From assembly GCA_023622465.1 (NCBI GenBank), contig JAMNZE010000014.1, positions 1 to 8,389 on the forward strand: 8,389 bases of DNA. Reading direction: 5' to 3'. The notes below the pieces were generated by a model that was not told the origin of the DNA, searched no databases, and saw only the letters and a program-made list of their open reading frames with translations. Positions 1 to 8,389 of this stretch are shown here, piece after piece. Each line of letters begins with the position of its first letter. The first letter of the stretch is position 1. This stretch comes from UBA5500 sp023622465 (GTDB lineage: Bacteria > Bacillota > UBA994 > UBA5500). The translations under genes were made by a program, and so were the position numbers.

Positions 1-1340
1 GCTAGCCAACGAATCATCCGTGGGTCATTGGTTTGCGACTTAATGTAATTGCCCACCAGTAGCTCGTTGATTGTGGACGGGGCTTCAATGAAGAACATGG
101 AAGCGCGGGCATTGCTGAGACGCTGATAGCGTTGAGCCAGTACTCCGTGGCCTGCATGCCCCAACTCATGGCTCAGTAATAAAGCGCTGCGCATATTATC
201 GGTCCAGGTCACTAGGATATAGGGGTGCACATCGGGAACGGTAGTGCAGAAGGCCCCGGTGGACTTACCAACATTGTTGGCCAAGTCAATCCAACGGTTC
301 TTCAAACCGGCCTCGATAATGGCCGCATATTCTTCACCCAATACCGACAGTCCATTAAGAATAATTTCCGAAGCGGCTTCGAAGGTGGCCGGCGGGCTGA
401 ACTCGGGGTCCAACGGTGCTTCAATATCACAGTAGAGTAATTTATCCAGCCCCAAAACCTTCTTGCGCAGCTCCGCATAGCGGCGCATGTGGGGTGCCAG
501 CTCCTTCAGGATAATGTCATGCAGGTTGTTATATACTTCTAAGCTCACTTCTTGGCCATGCAACAGCATATGGGTGGCCGATTCATAACCCCGCAATTTG
601 GCCAAAGTTACCTGTTTCTTTACTTCCGTACCCCAGGTGGCGCCGTAGGTATTCTGATAGGCCTGCAAACCTTTGGTAAAGGCTGTATAGGCGTTGCGCC
701 GCAGCGTGGTATCGGGTGATTTCTCGTAGGCTTCTTCATACATGGCAAAAGACATGGGATGGCTCTTGCCCTGGCTATCCAGCACCGGCTCGAAGGTCAT
801 ATCGGCGGCTTTCGAGCGGGTGTAAATCACATAAGGCGCACCGAGCACTTCGCTTAAAGATGCTAACGCCTTTTCCGTCTCCGGATGCAACATATAAGGT
901 TTTTCTGCATTTAACTTGTCAATTAGACGCTGGAATTCCCTTAGCTTGGGCTCCTCTTCTAAGTAACGCTCTAGCGTCCCTTCCGGCAGACTAAGAGCTT
1001 CCGAACGAATAAAGGAAGTGGCCGCCTCCACCTGGGCTGCCATAGCGGCGGCCCGCCCCATGGCCACTTGGTTGGCCGGATCGGTGCCATCGGCCGATTG
1101 TTTCAGGGACGCATAGGTTCTAACTTTAATCACTTTCTTGGTCAACTCTTCCGCCGCTTCCAGACACGTCAGCAGGACTTCCGGCCCCTCGCCTAAGTGC
1201 CCCTGATACTGGGTCACAGAGGGAAGTTCTTCCAGTACGGCGGTTAGCGCTTTTTCCCAAGCCCTATCATCGGGGAAAATGTCGGCTAGGTTCCAGGTCA
1301 GGTGTTCCGGGACCTCTGCCCGTCGCAAACGTTTACTCAT
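1..1340 (-). CDS. pepF: Oligoendopeptidase F (M3 family zinc metallopeptidase), 3' end beyond window
   Basis: Cytoplasmic zinc endopeptidase that cuts short peptides. I translated all 446 visible codons on the minus strand and found no stop or frameshift; the C-terminal part lies beyond the left edge (family members are about 600 residues). The zinc site is clear: HELGH at residues 391-395 gives two histidines and the catalytic Glu392, and Glu419 in FFIEAPSTINE, about 27 residues on, fits the third ligand of the M3 family. The N-terminal half matches the helical M3B oligopeptidase domain, beginning with a PEHLTWNLADIF-like segment. Start: the ATG at 1340 follows AAGGAGG with a 6-nt gap, an excellent ribosome site. 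No signal peptide is seen. It is divergent from fabZ, about 170 bp between start codons. I found no convincing promoter for it. The family is sure; the F subtype is likely but is assigned from recall. Confidence 0.93.
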   Translation of the reverse strand, partial: MSKRLRRAEVPEHLTWNLADIFPDDRAWEKALTAVLEELPSVTQYQGHLGEGPEVLLTCLEAAEELTKKVIKVRTYASLKQSADGTDPANQVAMGRAAAMAAQVEAATSFIRSEALSLPEGTLERYLEEEPKLREFQRLIDKLNAEKPYMLHPETEKALASLSEVLGAPYVIYTRSKAADMTFEPVLDSQGKSHPMSFAMYEEAYEKSPDTTLRRNAYTAFTKGLQAYQNTYGATWGTEVKKQVTLAKLRGYESATHMLLHGQEVSLEVYNNLHDIILKELAPHMRRYAELRKKVLGLDKLLYCDIEAPLDPEFSPPATFEAASEIILNGLSVLGEEYAAIIEAGLKNRWIDLANNVGKSTGAFCTTVPDVHPYILVTWTDNMRSALLLSHELGHAGHGVLAQRYQRLSNARASMFFIEAPSTINELLVGNYIKSQTNDPRMIRWL

Positions 1341-1444
1341 GGGGACCCTCCTTATACTTGGTATCTTTTAGAATATTTCTCAGCCAATGCCCTTTTCCCT
1401 GCTAGCCAGGCTAAGGGGTCAGAGTTTTTGCTGGCAAAATGGGC

Positions 1445-1473
1445 TTGTACTAGGCCGGCGGCTGGTCTATAAT
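1445..1473 (+). promoter_or_regulatory. fabZ promoter (sigma-A type)
   Basis: TTGTAC at 1445-1450 and TATAAT at 1468-1473 are separated by exactly 17 bp, close to the housekeeping consensus. Transcription would start near 1480, about 30 nt before the fabZ ATG. The operator-like repeat begins at the very next base after the -10 box. Confidence 0.82.
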
Positions 1474-1493
1474 TGTGCACATACTTGTGCAAA
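1474..1493. promoter_or_regulatory. Operator-like inverted repeat at fabZ promoter
   Basis: TGTGCA, 8 bp, then TGCAAA: an inverted repeat of the TGTGCA-N8-TGCACA type with one mismatch in the right arm. It covers the predicted transcription start, directly after the -10 box, a classic repressor position. The same 20-bp layout occurs twice around the fabK promoter. The protein that binds is not known from this sequence. Confidence 0.65.
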
Positions 1494-1510
1494 TTCTTGG
1501 AGGTGTACCA

Positions 1511-1939
1511 ATGGATATTAATCAAACCATGAGCCTGCTTCCCCATCGCCACCCCTTCCTATTAGTAGATAAAGTCATTGAAATTATTCCCGGAAAATCG
1601 GCCCGCGGTCTAAAGAATGTAACCATCAACGAACCCTTCTTCGCTGGTCATTTCCCCCATCATCCGGTTATGCCAGGCGTTTTGATCGTGGAAGCTCTAG
1701 CTCAAGTGGGAGCCGTTGCCCTATTGAGTTTGCCAGAAAATGCGGGAAAGCTAGGCCTGTTCGCCGGTATTGACAAGTTGCGTTTCCGGCGCCAAGTAAA
1801 GCCCGGCGACCAGTTGCTGCTGCAGGTGGAGATCATTACGCAAAAGGGGCCTATCGGTAAAGGGAAAGCAGTTGCCACAGTGGACGGTGCGGTGGTAGCT
1901 TCCGGTGAATTGATGTTTGCCTTAAGTGACCCTATATAA
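1511..1939 (+). CDS. fabZ: 3-hydroxyacyl-ACP dehydratase FabZ
   Basis: Dehydrates 3-hydroxyacyl-ACP to trans-2-enoyl-ACP, the third step of the FAS II elongation cycle in the cytoplasm. The 142-residue product has the normal FabZ length and hot-dog fold signature: LLPHRHPFLLVD near residues 9-20, the catalytic His47 in AGHFPHHPVMPG, and Glu61 in VEALAQ. The ATG at 1511 is preferred because GGAGGT ends 6 nt upstream; an in-frame ATG at 1475 has no ribosome site and would start within the operator. The gene is intact, unlike its fab relatives 3 kb downstream, and stands alone with its own promoter and an operator repeat shared with fabK. It ends just before a strong hairpin terminator. Confidence 0.97.
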   Translation: MDINQTMSLLPHRHPFLLVDKVIEIIPGKSARGLKNVTINEPFFAGHFPHHPVMPGVLIVEALAQVGAVALLSLPENAGKLGLFAGIDKLRFRRQVKPGDQLLLQVEIITQKGPIGKGKAVATVDGAVVASGELMFALSDPI

Positions 1940-1974
1940 AAAACGGGCTGTCGCAAAAGCAGTTGCGACAGCCC
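1938..1974. terminator. Rho-independent terminator between fabZ and the convergent ATPase
   Basis: A perfect 12-bp stem (GGGCTGTCGCAA at 1945-1956 paired with TTGCGACAGCCC at 1963-1974) has a 6-nt loop. Read on the minus strand it is followed by G and then six T (the A run 1938-1943), an ideal terminator for the ATPase gene ending at 2025. On the plus strand the tail is TTCGTGTTT, weaker, but the same hairpin probably also ends fabZ transcripts. Confidence 0.93.
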
Positions 1975-2024
1975 TTCGTGTTTGCAGGCGGTTGGTCATA
2001 CTAGAGCGCCTGTGCCCAACCTCA

Positions 2025-4745
<2,721 letters not shown>

Positions 4746-4932
4746 TTTGCTCCCTCCAACGCTATCGACTATGCAAACACTGTAATTCCTCAACCCGAAG
4801 GCTAATACGGGAGTCAGTGTAAAAAGTTGCGCCAGCTTTCTTATACGAAGAACCATCAGTATATTTTTTTATCGCCACCAGATTTTAACCCGCTATCTTC
4901 TGGCACATCCCCATCACGCACGAGAAATCCTA

Positions 4933-4952
4933 TGTGCACATAATGTTGCACA
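4933..4952. promoter_or_regulatory. Operator-like inverted repeat, upstream copy at fabK
   Basis: Perfect arms TGTGCA (4933-4938) and TGCACA (4947-4952) flank 8 bp. The right arm overlaps the -35 box of the fabK promoter (4946-4951), so a bound protein would block RNA polymerase. The left half also forms a perfect 12-bp palindrome, TATGTGCACATA, at 4931-4942. Confidence 0.68.
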
Positions 4953-4974
4953 CTCTCTTTTGTCGTGCTATAAT
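4946..4974 (+). promoter_or_regulatory. fabK cluster promoter (sigma-A type)
   Basis: TTGCAC at 4946-4951 and TATAAT at 4969-4974 have a 17-bp spacer, nearly consensus. The start of transcription would fall near 4981, leaving a leader of about 115 nt before fabK. One operator-like repeat overlaps the -35 box and another lies just after the start site. Confidence 0.85.
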
Positions 4975-4983
4975 CCATTTATC

Positions 4984-5007
4984 TATGTGCACAAATATAT
5001 GCACATA
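4984..5007. promoter_or_regulatory. Operator-like inverted repeat, downstream copy at fabK
   Basis: The best copy of the motif: perfect 8-bp arms TATGTGCA (4984-4991) and TGCACATA (5000-5007) flank 8 bp. It lies a few bases after the predicted transcription start. Its 20-bp core begins at 4986, 53 bp from the core of the upstream copy, about five turns of the helix. Confidence 0.7.
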
Positions 5008-5028
5008 AGATAGAGATTTGGGTTGGAG

Positions 5029-5085
5029 CTACCACATTCTCGACGATGGTAGATATGTTTGGGCACCGGAATACTGCAATGGTAG
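5029..5085 (+). promoter_or_regulatory. fabK leader with two alternative short pairings (speculative)
   Basis: CTACCA at 5029-5034 can pair with TGGTAG at 5047-5052 or with the identical TGGTAG at 5080-5085. The second copy runs into the Shine-Dalgarno AGGAGG of fabK. The pairings exclude each other and are only 6 bp long. The two ATGGTAG copies are real; a role in translation is a guess. Confidence 0.2.
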
Positions 5086-5097
5086 GAGGAAGAAGCA

Positions 5098-5885
5098 ATG
5101 ACAACCACCTTGATAAAACTATTAGGAATCGACCATCCCTTCATCCAAGGCGGTATGGCCTGGGTGGCAACCGCCGAGCTGGCCGCCGCTGTTTCGGAGG
5201 CAGGGGGGTTAGGAGTAATCGGCGTTGGCAGCATGTCGGTGGATGAATTCCGCCAGGAAGTGCTCAAGACCAAGTCGTTAACCCAACGCCCCTTTGGCGT
5301 CAACGTGATGCTAATGGCGCCGCAGGCGGAAGCCATTCTGCAGGCGGCAATCGATCTGGAAGTACCGGTGATAACAACCGGGGCCGGCAACCCGGGCCCC
5401 TATGTGGAAAAGCTCAAGCAGCATGGTATTAAAGTGCTACCGGTAGTCTCTTCGGTAGCCTTAGGCAAACGTCTAGCCCGCTTGGGTGTCGACGGCTTAA
5501 TTGCCGAGGGGTGGGAAGCTGGCGGACATATCGGCAGTATCAGTACTTTAACCTTGGTGCCCCAACTGGTGGATGCGGTCAATATCCCAGTGATAGCGGC
5601 GGTCATACCACCGGTCACCCGGTGCGAACCCTGCGCAATCGCTTTGCCCGGCAGTTTCAGGAGCTAGAGCAAGCTGGCGCCAGTTTCGAGGAGCTCAGCG
5701 AATTTGGGGCCGGCCGTTTAGCCAGAGCAGCCCGCGATGGAGACGTGACCCATGGCTCCGTGATGGCCGGCCAAGGGGCGGGGCTGGTGAAACAAATTAT
5801 GCCGGTGCGCGACATAATACAGGAACTTGTGAAGGGCGTGCAATCGCTAATACATGAACTGGAAGGCCAACCATGGCAAGACTAG
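5098..5885 (+). pseudogene. fabK: Enoyl-ACP reductase II (FabK), internal out-of-frame deletion
   Basis: FabK is the FMN-dependent, NAD(P)H-using enoyl-ACP reductase of FAS II. Residues 1-168 read normally from the ATG at 5098 (AGGAGG about 8 nt upstream): FIQGGMAWVA near 15-24, TGAGNPG at 94-100, and His144 in EAGGHIG, the catalytic histidine position of pneumococcal FabK. At about 5601, after VNIPVIAA, the frame breaks. The plus-strand frame beginning at 5601 resumes at GHTTGHPVRTLRN and runs to TAG 5885 with the family's C-terminal FGAGRL and GSVMAGQ motifs. Compared with remembered FabK sequences, about 53 residues are missing, including GGIADG and GTRF, which bind FMN phosphate. The frames imply a loss of 3n+1 nt, about 160. 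As written, the product would stop at 5667 (189 residues) with a 21-residue scrambled tail. Not expected to work. Its 3' end overlaps fabD by 13 nt. Confidence 0.9.
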
Positions 5886-6825
5886 CCCTACTTTTCCCCG
5901 GCCAAGGGGTGCAAACGGTAGGGATGGCTATGGATCTGGCCACCCTCTATCCGGAAGCCCATAATCTGCTGCGGCAGGCTGATGAAGCCCTGGGCTGGTC
6001 GCTGTCCCAGCTCATGGCCAATGGGCCGGCAGAGGAACTAAATTTAACACCCTATACCCAGCCCGCCGTTTTAACCGCCTCTCTTGCCTACTGGCAGGCT
6101 TGGCGTAGGGAAGGGGTTAGAGCCCAAGCGGCCATAGGGCTTAGTCTAGGTGAATGTAGTGCCCTGGTGGCTGCCGACGCCCTGGATTTTCCCACTGCGG
6201 TGCGCCTAGTACATGAGCGGGGCAAGGCCATGGCAGCCGCCTATCCAGCGAGGGCGGGAGCAGTTGCAGTGGTACTCGGTTTAGAGCGCGAAGTGGTACA
6301 GAGCCTGTGCCAGGCCGCATCGGAGCCTACGGCTTACGTACAGGCCTCCAACTTCAACTGCCCAGGGCAAATTGTCATCGCCGGCGACAAGGTGGCTGTA
6401 GAGCGGGCTAGCCAAGATCTCTTAGCAGCCGGGGCCAAACGTATTATTCCCTTGCCGGTTAGTGCCCCTTTCCACACCCGTTTACTGCAACCGGCCAGCA
6501 CAACCTTCGCACCCCACCTGCGGACCGCCCGGTGGCAAGTGCCCACTATGACGGTAATCAGCAACGTGGATGCCAGTGTGTATCGGTCGGTAGAACAAAT
6601 GCAAGAACTGCTCATCCGACAAGTATGCCAACCCATCGAATTTGCGCGAGGCGTGGAACGCCTGCTGGCCGAGGGCTTTACCCACTTCCTGGAGGTGGGT
6701 CCCGGCTCCAGCCTGGGGGCATGGTGAAGAAAATAGGGCGCGGTGCCACCGTATATCAGGCCAGCACGGCAGAGCAAATTTCCTCGGTGGCTGAGCGGAT
6801 TCGTATAGATTTGGAGGTGGATTAG
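5873..6825 (+). pseudogene. fabD: Malonyl-CoA:ACP transacylase FabD, frameshifted near 3' end
   Basis: FabD moves malonyl from CoA to ACP, feeding elongation. The ATG at 5873 follows GGAAGG by 6 nt and lies inside the end of fabK. Residues match E. coli numbering well: FPGQG at 8-12, nucleophile Ser91, Arg116, His201 in SAPFH, Gln250. At 6715-6719 a run of five G breaks the frame, giving a stop at 6727 (284 residues). Adding one G gives LGGMVKKIGRGATVYQAS and continues to TAG 6825, a normal length near 317. About 33 C-terminal residues are therefore lost, after the catalytic residues. Oddities: GHSLGEY has become GLSLGEC, losing the highly conserved histidine next to the nucleophile, and GQGSQ is GQGVQ. 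A truncated but partly active enzyme cannot be excluded, though the His-to-Leu change argues for decay. Confidence 0.88.
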
Positions 6826-7576
6826 TTGCAGGAACGACGTGTTGCCCTCGTAACCGGCTCAACCGATTCCTTAGGAACAGCCATTAGCTACGAGCTGGCT
6901 GCCGCCGGCTTCGACGTGGCTCCCCACTGCCGTGGCGCTAAGGGGCTGGATAAAGCCCAGTAATTGGCTTTTGAGCTATCCCACTATGGCGGCACCTACT
7001 TACCAATAACTGCCGAACTGACAGACGTGGAACAAATCGCCCACATGTTCTCCCGTATAAAAGAAACCTTTGGTTGTTTAGATGTGCTCGTTAACAATGC
7101 GGGATTGAATAAAGATCAACTACTGGTTCGCATGAGCCAGGACGATTTTGAACAGGTATTGGACATTAACTTAAAGGCGGCCTTTCTTTGCACGCAGCAC
7201 GCTGCCAAGATGATGATGATGCGTCAGCGCTATGGTCGCATTATCAATCGCTTCCGTTGCCGGCCAACTGGGTACTTATGGTCAGGCCAATTATGCGGCG
7301 TCCAAGGCGGCTCTTATCGGCCTTACTAAGACGGCGGCCCGCGAATTAGCGGCTCGTCAAATAACCGTCAATGCGGTAGCCCCTGGCTTCATCGACGCCG
7401 GGCTCACGCGCAGCCTCACTCCTGAGCAGCGGGAAGCCTTCATTGCCCAGGTACCCCTAGGGCGGGCAGGCTCCCCTCGAGATGTGGCCCTGGCCGTTGG
7501 CTTTCTCGCCGGGGACAAAGCCGATTACATTACCGGGCAAGTACTCAATGTCAATGGCGGCTTGCTTATGCCTTAG
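6826..7576 (+). pseudogene. fabG: 3-oxoacyl-ACP reductase FabG, nonsense codon plus frameshift
   Basis: FabG is the NADPH-dependent short-chain dehydrogenase that reduces 3-oxoacyl-ACP. The TTG start at 6826 follows the fabD stop directly and has GGAGGTG about 7 nt upstream. After 45 codons a TAA at 6961 interrupts a frame that then continues as LAFELSHYGG; CAA to TAA is the simplest origin. NNAG is at 89-92. At about 7248 the frame shifts: AATCGC where AATATCGC would restore IINIASVAG, a 2-nt loss. The rest (Ser of IASVAG, YGQANYAASK with catalytic Tyr and Lys, ending NVNGGLLMP) runs to TAG 7576. Repaired length would be 250 residues, normal. The cofactor motif TGxxxGIG reads TGSTDSLG, losing a glycine. 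Three separate defects make activity very unlikely. Confidence 0.92.
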
Positions 7577-7599
7577 GCCACTGAAAGGAGGTGAAAACA

Positions 7600-7902
7600 T
7601 TGAACACCATCGAAAAGGTAAAAGAGATCATTGCCGAACAGTTGGGACTGGAAGTGGCTGAAGTAACGGCCGAGGCAAGAGTTACAGATGACCTGGGAGC
7701 CGACTCCCTAGACATGGTTGAGCTGGTCATGGAATTGGAAGAAGTCTTCGGCTTAAAGATAGCGGAAGAGGAGATGGAACATATCTCCACCGTACAAGAC
7801 GTGGTCAACTATATTGAAGGGGAGGCACATGCAACGAGTTTATATTACTGGGATTGGCTTGGTTACTCCTCTTGGTCTCGACAAGGAAGGCGTTTGGTCT
7901 AG
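7600..7902 (+). CDS. acpP: Acyl carrier protein with abnormal C-terminal extension
   Basis: ACP carries growing acyl chains on a phosphopantetheine arm. TTG 7600 is chosen because AAGGAGGTG ends 7-8 nt upstream; a GTG at 7591 is in frame but falls on the ribosome site. The domain is intact: NTIEKVKEIIAEQLG at the N-terminus, GADSLDMVEL with attachment Ser36 at the usual number, and STVQDVVNYIEG at 63-74. ACPs normally stop around residue 75-77. Here no stop is present, and the frame runs on to TAG 7902, giving 100 residues. The extra 25 or so (HATSLYYWDWLGYSSW...) are simply the start of fabF read in another frame. A single change, for example TAG for GAG at residue 75, would restore a normal end. 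The carrier domain could still work; the tail, rich in aromatic residues, may harm it. Confidence 0.88.
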   Translation: MNTIEKVKEIIAEQLGLEVAEVTAEARVTDDLGADSLDMVELVMELEEVFGLKIAEEEMEHISTVQDVVNYIEGEAHATSLYYWDWLGYSSWSRQGRRLV

Positions 7903-8389
7903 GTTGAAAGACGGTGTATCGGCTGTGGGGCCGATTACCCGCTTCGATACAACCGATTACCCGACACGGATCGCAGCGGAAATTACCGCATTTGATCCAA
8001 AGGATTTTATGGATAGAAAAGAAGCCAAACGCAGCGATCGCTTTGTACAATTCGCTGTGGCAGCAGCAGAATTGGCCCTGCAGGATAGCCGACTTGACCT
8101 AGAAAAAATCGATAAGGAGCGGGCAAGTATCTATATCAGCTCCGGTATCGGTGGCCTCGAAACCCTGACCGAGCAGCATCAGGTGCTGCAGGCCAAGGGG
8201 CCCAGTAAAGTAAGCCCCTTCCTGGTACCCATGATGATTGGCAATATGGCCGCCGGCCAAGTAGCCATTCGCTACGGATTTTGTGGTGCGGCCAACAACG
8301 TGGTATCGGCCTGCGCCAGCGGCGGACAGGCCATCGGCGAAGCCCTACGCTGCCTGCAAAGGGGCGAGGCCGACATCGTGTTGGCGGGC
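7829..8389 (+). CDS. fabF: 3-oxoacyl-ACP synthase II (FabF), 3' end beyond window
   Basis: Condensing enzyme that extends acyl-ACP with malonyl-ACP. The 187 visible codons are open and match FabF throughout: VYITGIGLVTPLG at the N-terminus, GPITRFDT near 34-41, SSGIGGLETL near 104-113, PMMIGNMAAGQ near 134-144, and nucleophile Cys162 in VSACASGG, one off the E. coli Cys163. The usual Thr after CASG is Gly, a mild oddity. The His residues of the active site lie beyond the edge. The ATG at 7829 has GGAGG only 3 nt upstream, or AAGG 8 nt upstream, inside the acpP reading frame, which overlaps fabF by 74 nt. So fabF appears intact where seen, but its ribosome site is crossed by ribosomes reading the extended acpP. 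Confidence 0.94.
   Translation, partial: MQRVYITGIGLVTPLGLDKEGVWSRLKDGVSAVGPITRFDTTDYPTRIAAEITAFDPKDFMDRKEAKRSDRFVQFAVAAAELALQDSRLDLEKIDKERASIYISSGIGGLETLTEQHQVLQAKGPSKVSPFLVPMMIGNMAAGQVAIRYGFCGAANNVVSACASGGQAIGEALRCLQRGEADIVLAG

Noticed and set aside
223..232. GTGCACAT inside pepF, resembling half of the operator motif
   Set aside because: Within coding sequence, without a second arm at the right spacing and without a promoter; best seen as chance.
1474..1493. FapR, CRP or NtrC site
   Set aside because: FapR sites resemble TTAGTACCTA, CRP is TGTGA-N6-TCACA and NtrC is TGCAC-N7-GTGCA; spacing and arms here differ from all three.
1352..1552. Minus-strand open frame of 66 codons just upstream of pepF, its TAA touching the pepF ribosome site (possible leader gene or remnant of an upstream gene)
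   Set aside because: The end, reading DPLAWLAGKRALAEKYSKRYQV-like, looks protein-like, but the frame runs back through the fabZ promoter, operator and start, has no ribosome site and matches nothing I know. At most a short remnant; not supportable.
4746..4930. Promoter for the ATPase gene on the minus strand
   Set aside because: Some TATAAG and TATTAG boxes are present, but none has an acceptable -35 box at 16-18 bp.
5013..5099. Short open frame in the fabK leader ending in TGA that overlaps the fabK ATG
   Set aside because: About 27 codons with only a TTG start and no ribosome site; the overlap is most simply chance.
6715..6727. Programmed frameshift in fabD at the G run
   Set aside because: No slippery heptamer with stimulating structure is evident, FabD is not known to use recoding, and nearby genes have lesions of other kinds.
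6961..6963. TAA in fabG read as a sense codon (code reassignment)
   Set aside because: fabZ ends with TAA directly before its terminator, at the normal protein length, so TAA is a true stop here.
7210..7221. Four tandem ATG triplets in fabG
   Set aside because: They encode Met residues at a place where FabG proteins often have KIMM-like sequence; too short to count as a repeat feature.

Overview
The window looks like chromosome of an anaerobic Bacillota (Clostridia-type) bacterium. The signs are strong AGGAGG-type ribosome sites, several TTG starts, vegetative sigma-type promoters with 17-bp spacers, an oligoendopeptidase F, and a type II fatty-acid (FAS II) cluster in the order fabK-fabD-fabG-acpP-fabF that uses FabK as its enoyl reductase. 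I cannot name the genus from sequence alone.

Layout. Positions 1-1340 (minus) hold the N-terminal 446 codons of an M3-family oligoendopeptidase F, cut by the window edge. Divergent from it is an intact fabZ (1511-1939, plus) with its own promoter and a candidate operator. A strong hairpin terminator (1938-1974) separates fabZ from a convergent, intact SERCA-like P-type Ca2+ ATPase (2025-4745, minus). Positions 4746-5097 are an intergenic region. It carries the fabK promoter, two copies of the same operator-like inverted repeat seen at fabZ, and a leader of about 115 nt. I see no convincing promoter for the ATPase there. From 5098 to the right edge runs fabK-fabD-fabG-acpP-fabF on the plus strand, tightly packed with overlaps or near-zero spacing. 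The window has no tRNA, rRNA, CRISPR array or insertion sequence that I can see.

Two things stand out. First, a 20-bp inverted repeat, TGTGCA-N8-TGCACA, occurs three times, always at a fab promoter: once just after the fabZ -10 box, and twice around the fabK promoter (over the -35 box and just after the start site). The two fabK copies begin 53 bp apart, about five helical turns. This looks like the operator of a fatty-acid synthesis regulator, and it does not resemble the FapR or FabT sites I know.

Second, the cluster is broken. fabK lacks an internal block of roughly 160 nt and is out of frame. fabD has a 1-nt deletion in a G run. fabG has an in-frame TAA and a 2-nt deletion. acpP has lost its usual stop and reads 74 nt into fabF. 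Conserved residues are also changed (GHSLG is GLSLG in FabD; the cofactor glycine motif of FabG is degraded). The neighbouring pepF, fabZ and ATPase genes, about 1,490 codons, show no lesion. This points to local gene decay more than to random sequencing error, but read-level checking is needed. If the lesions are real, the organism must make fatty acids from another gene set or obtain them externally. The surviving fabZ, and possibly acpP and fabF, would then serve that other set.
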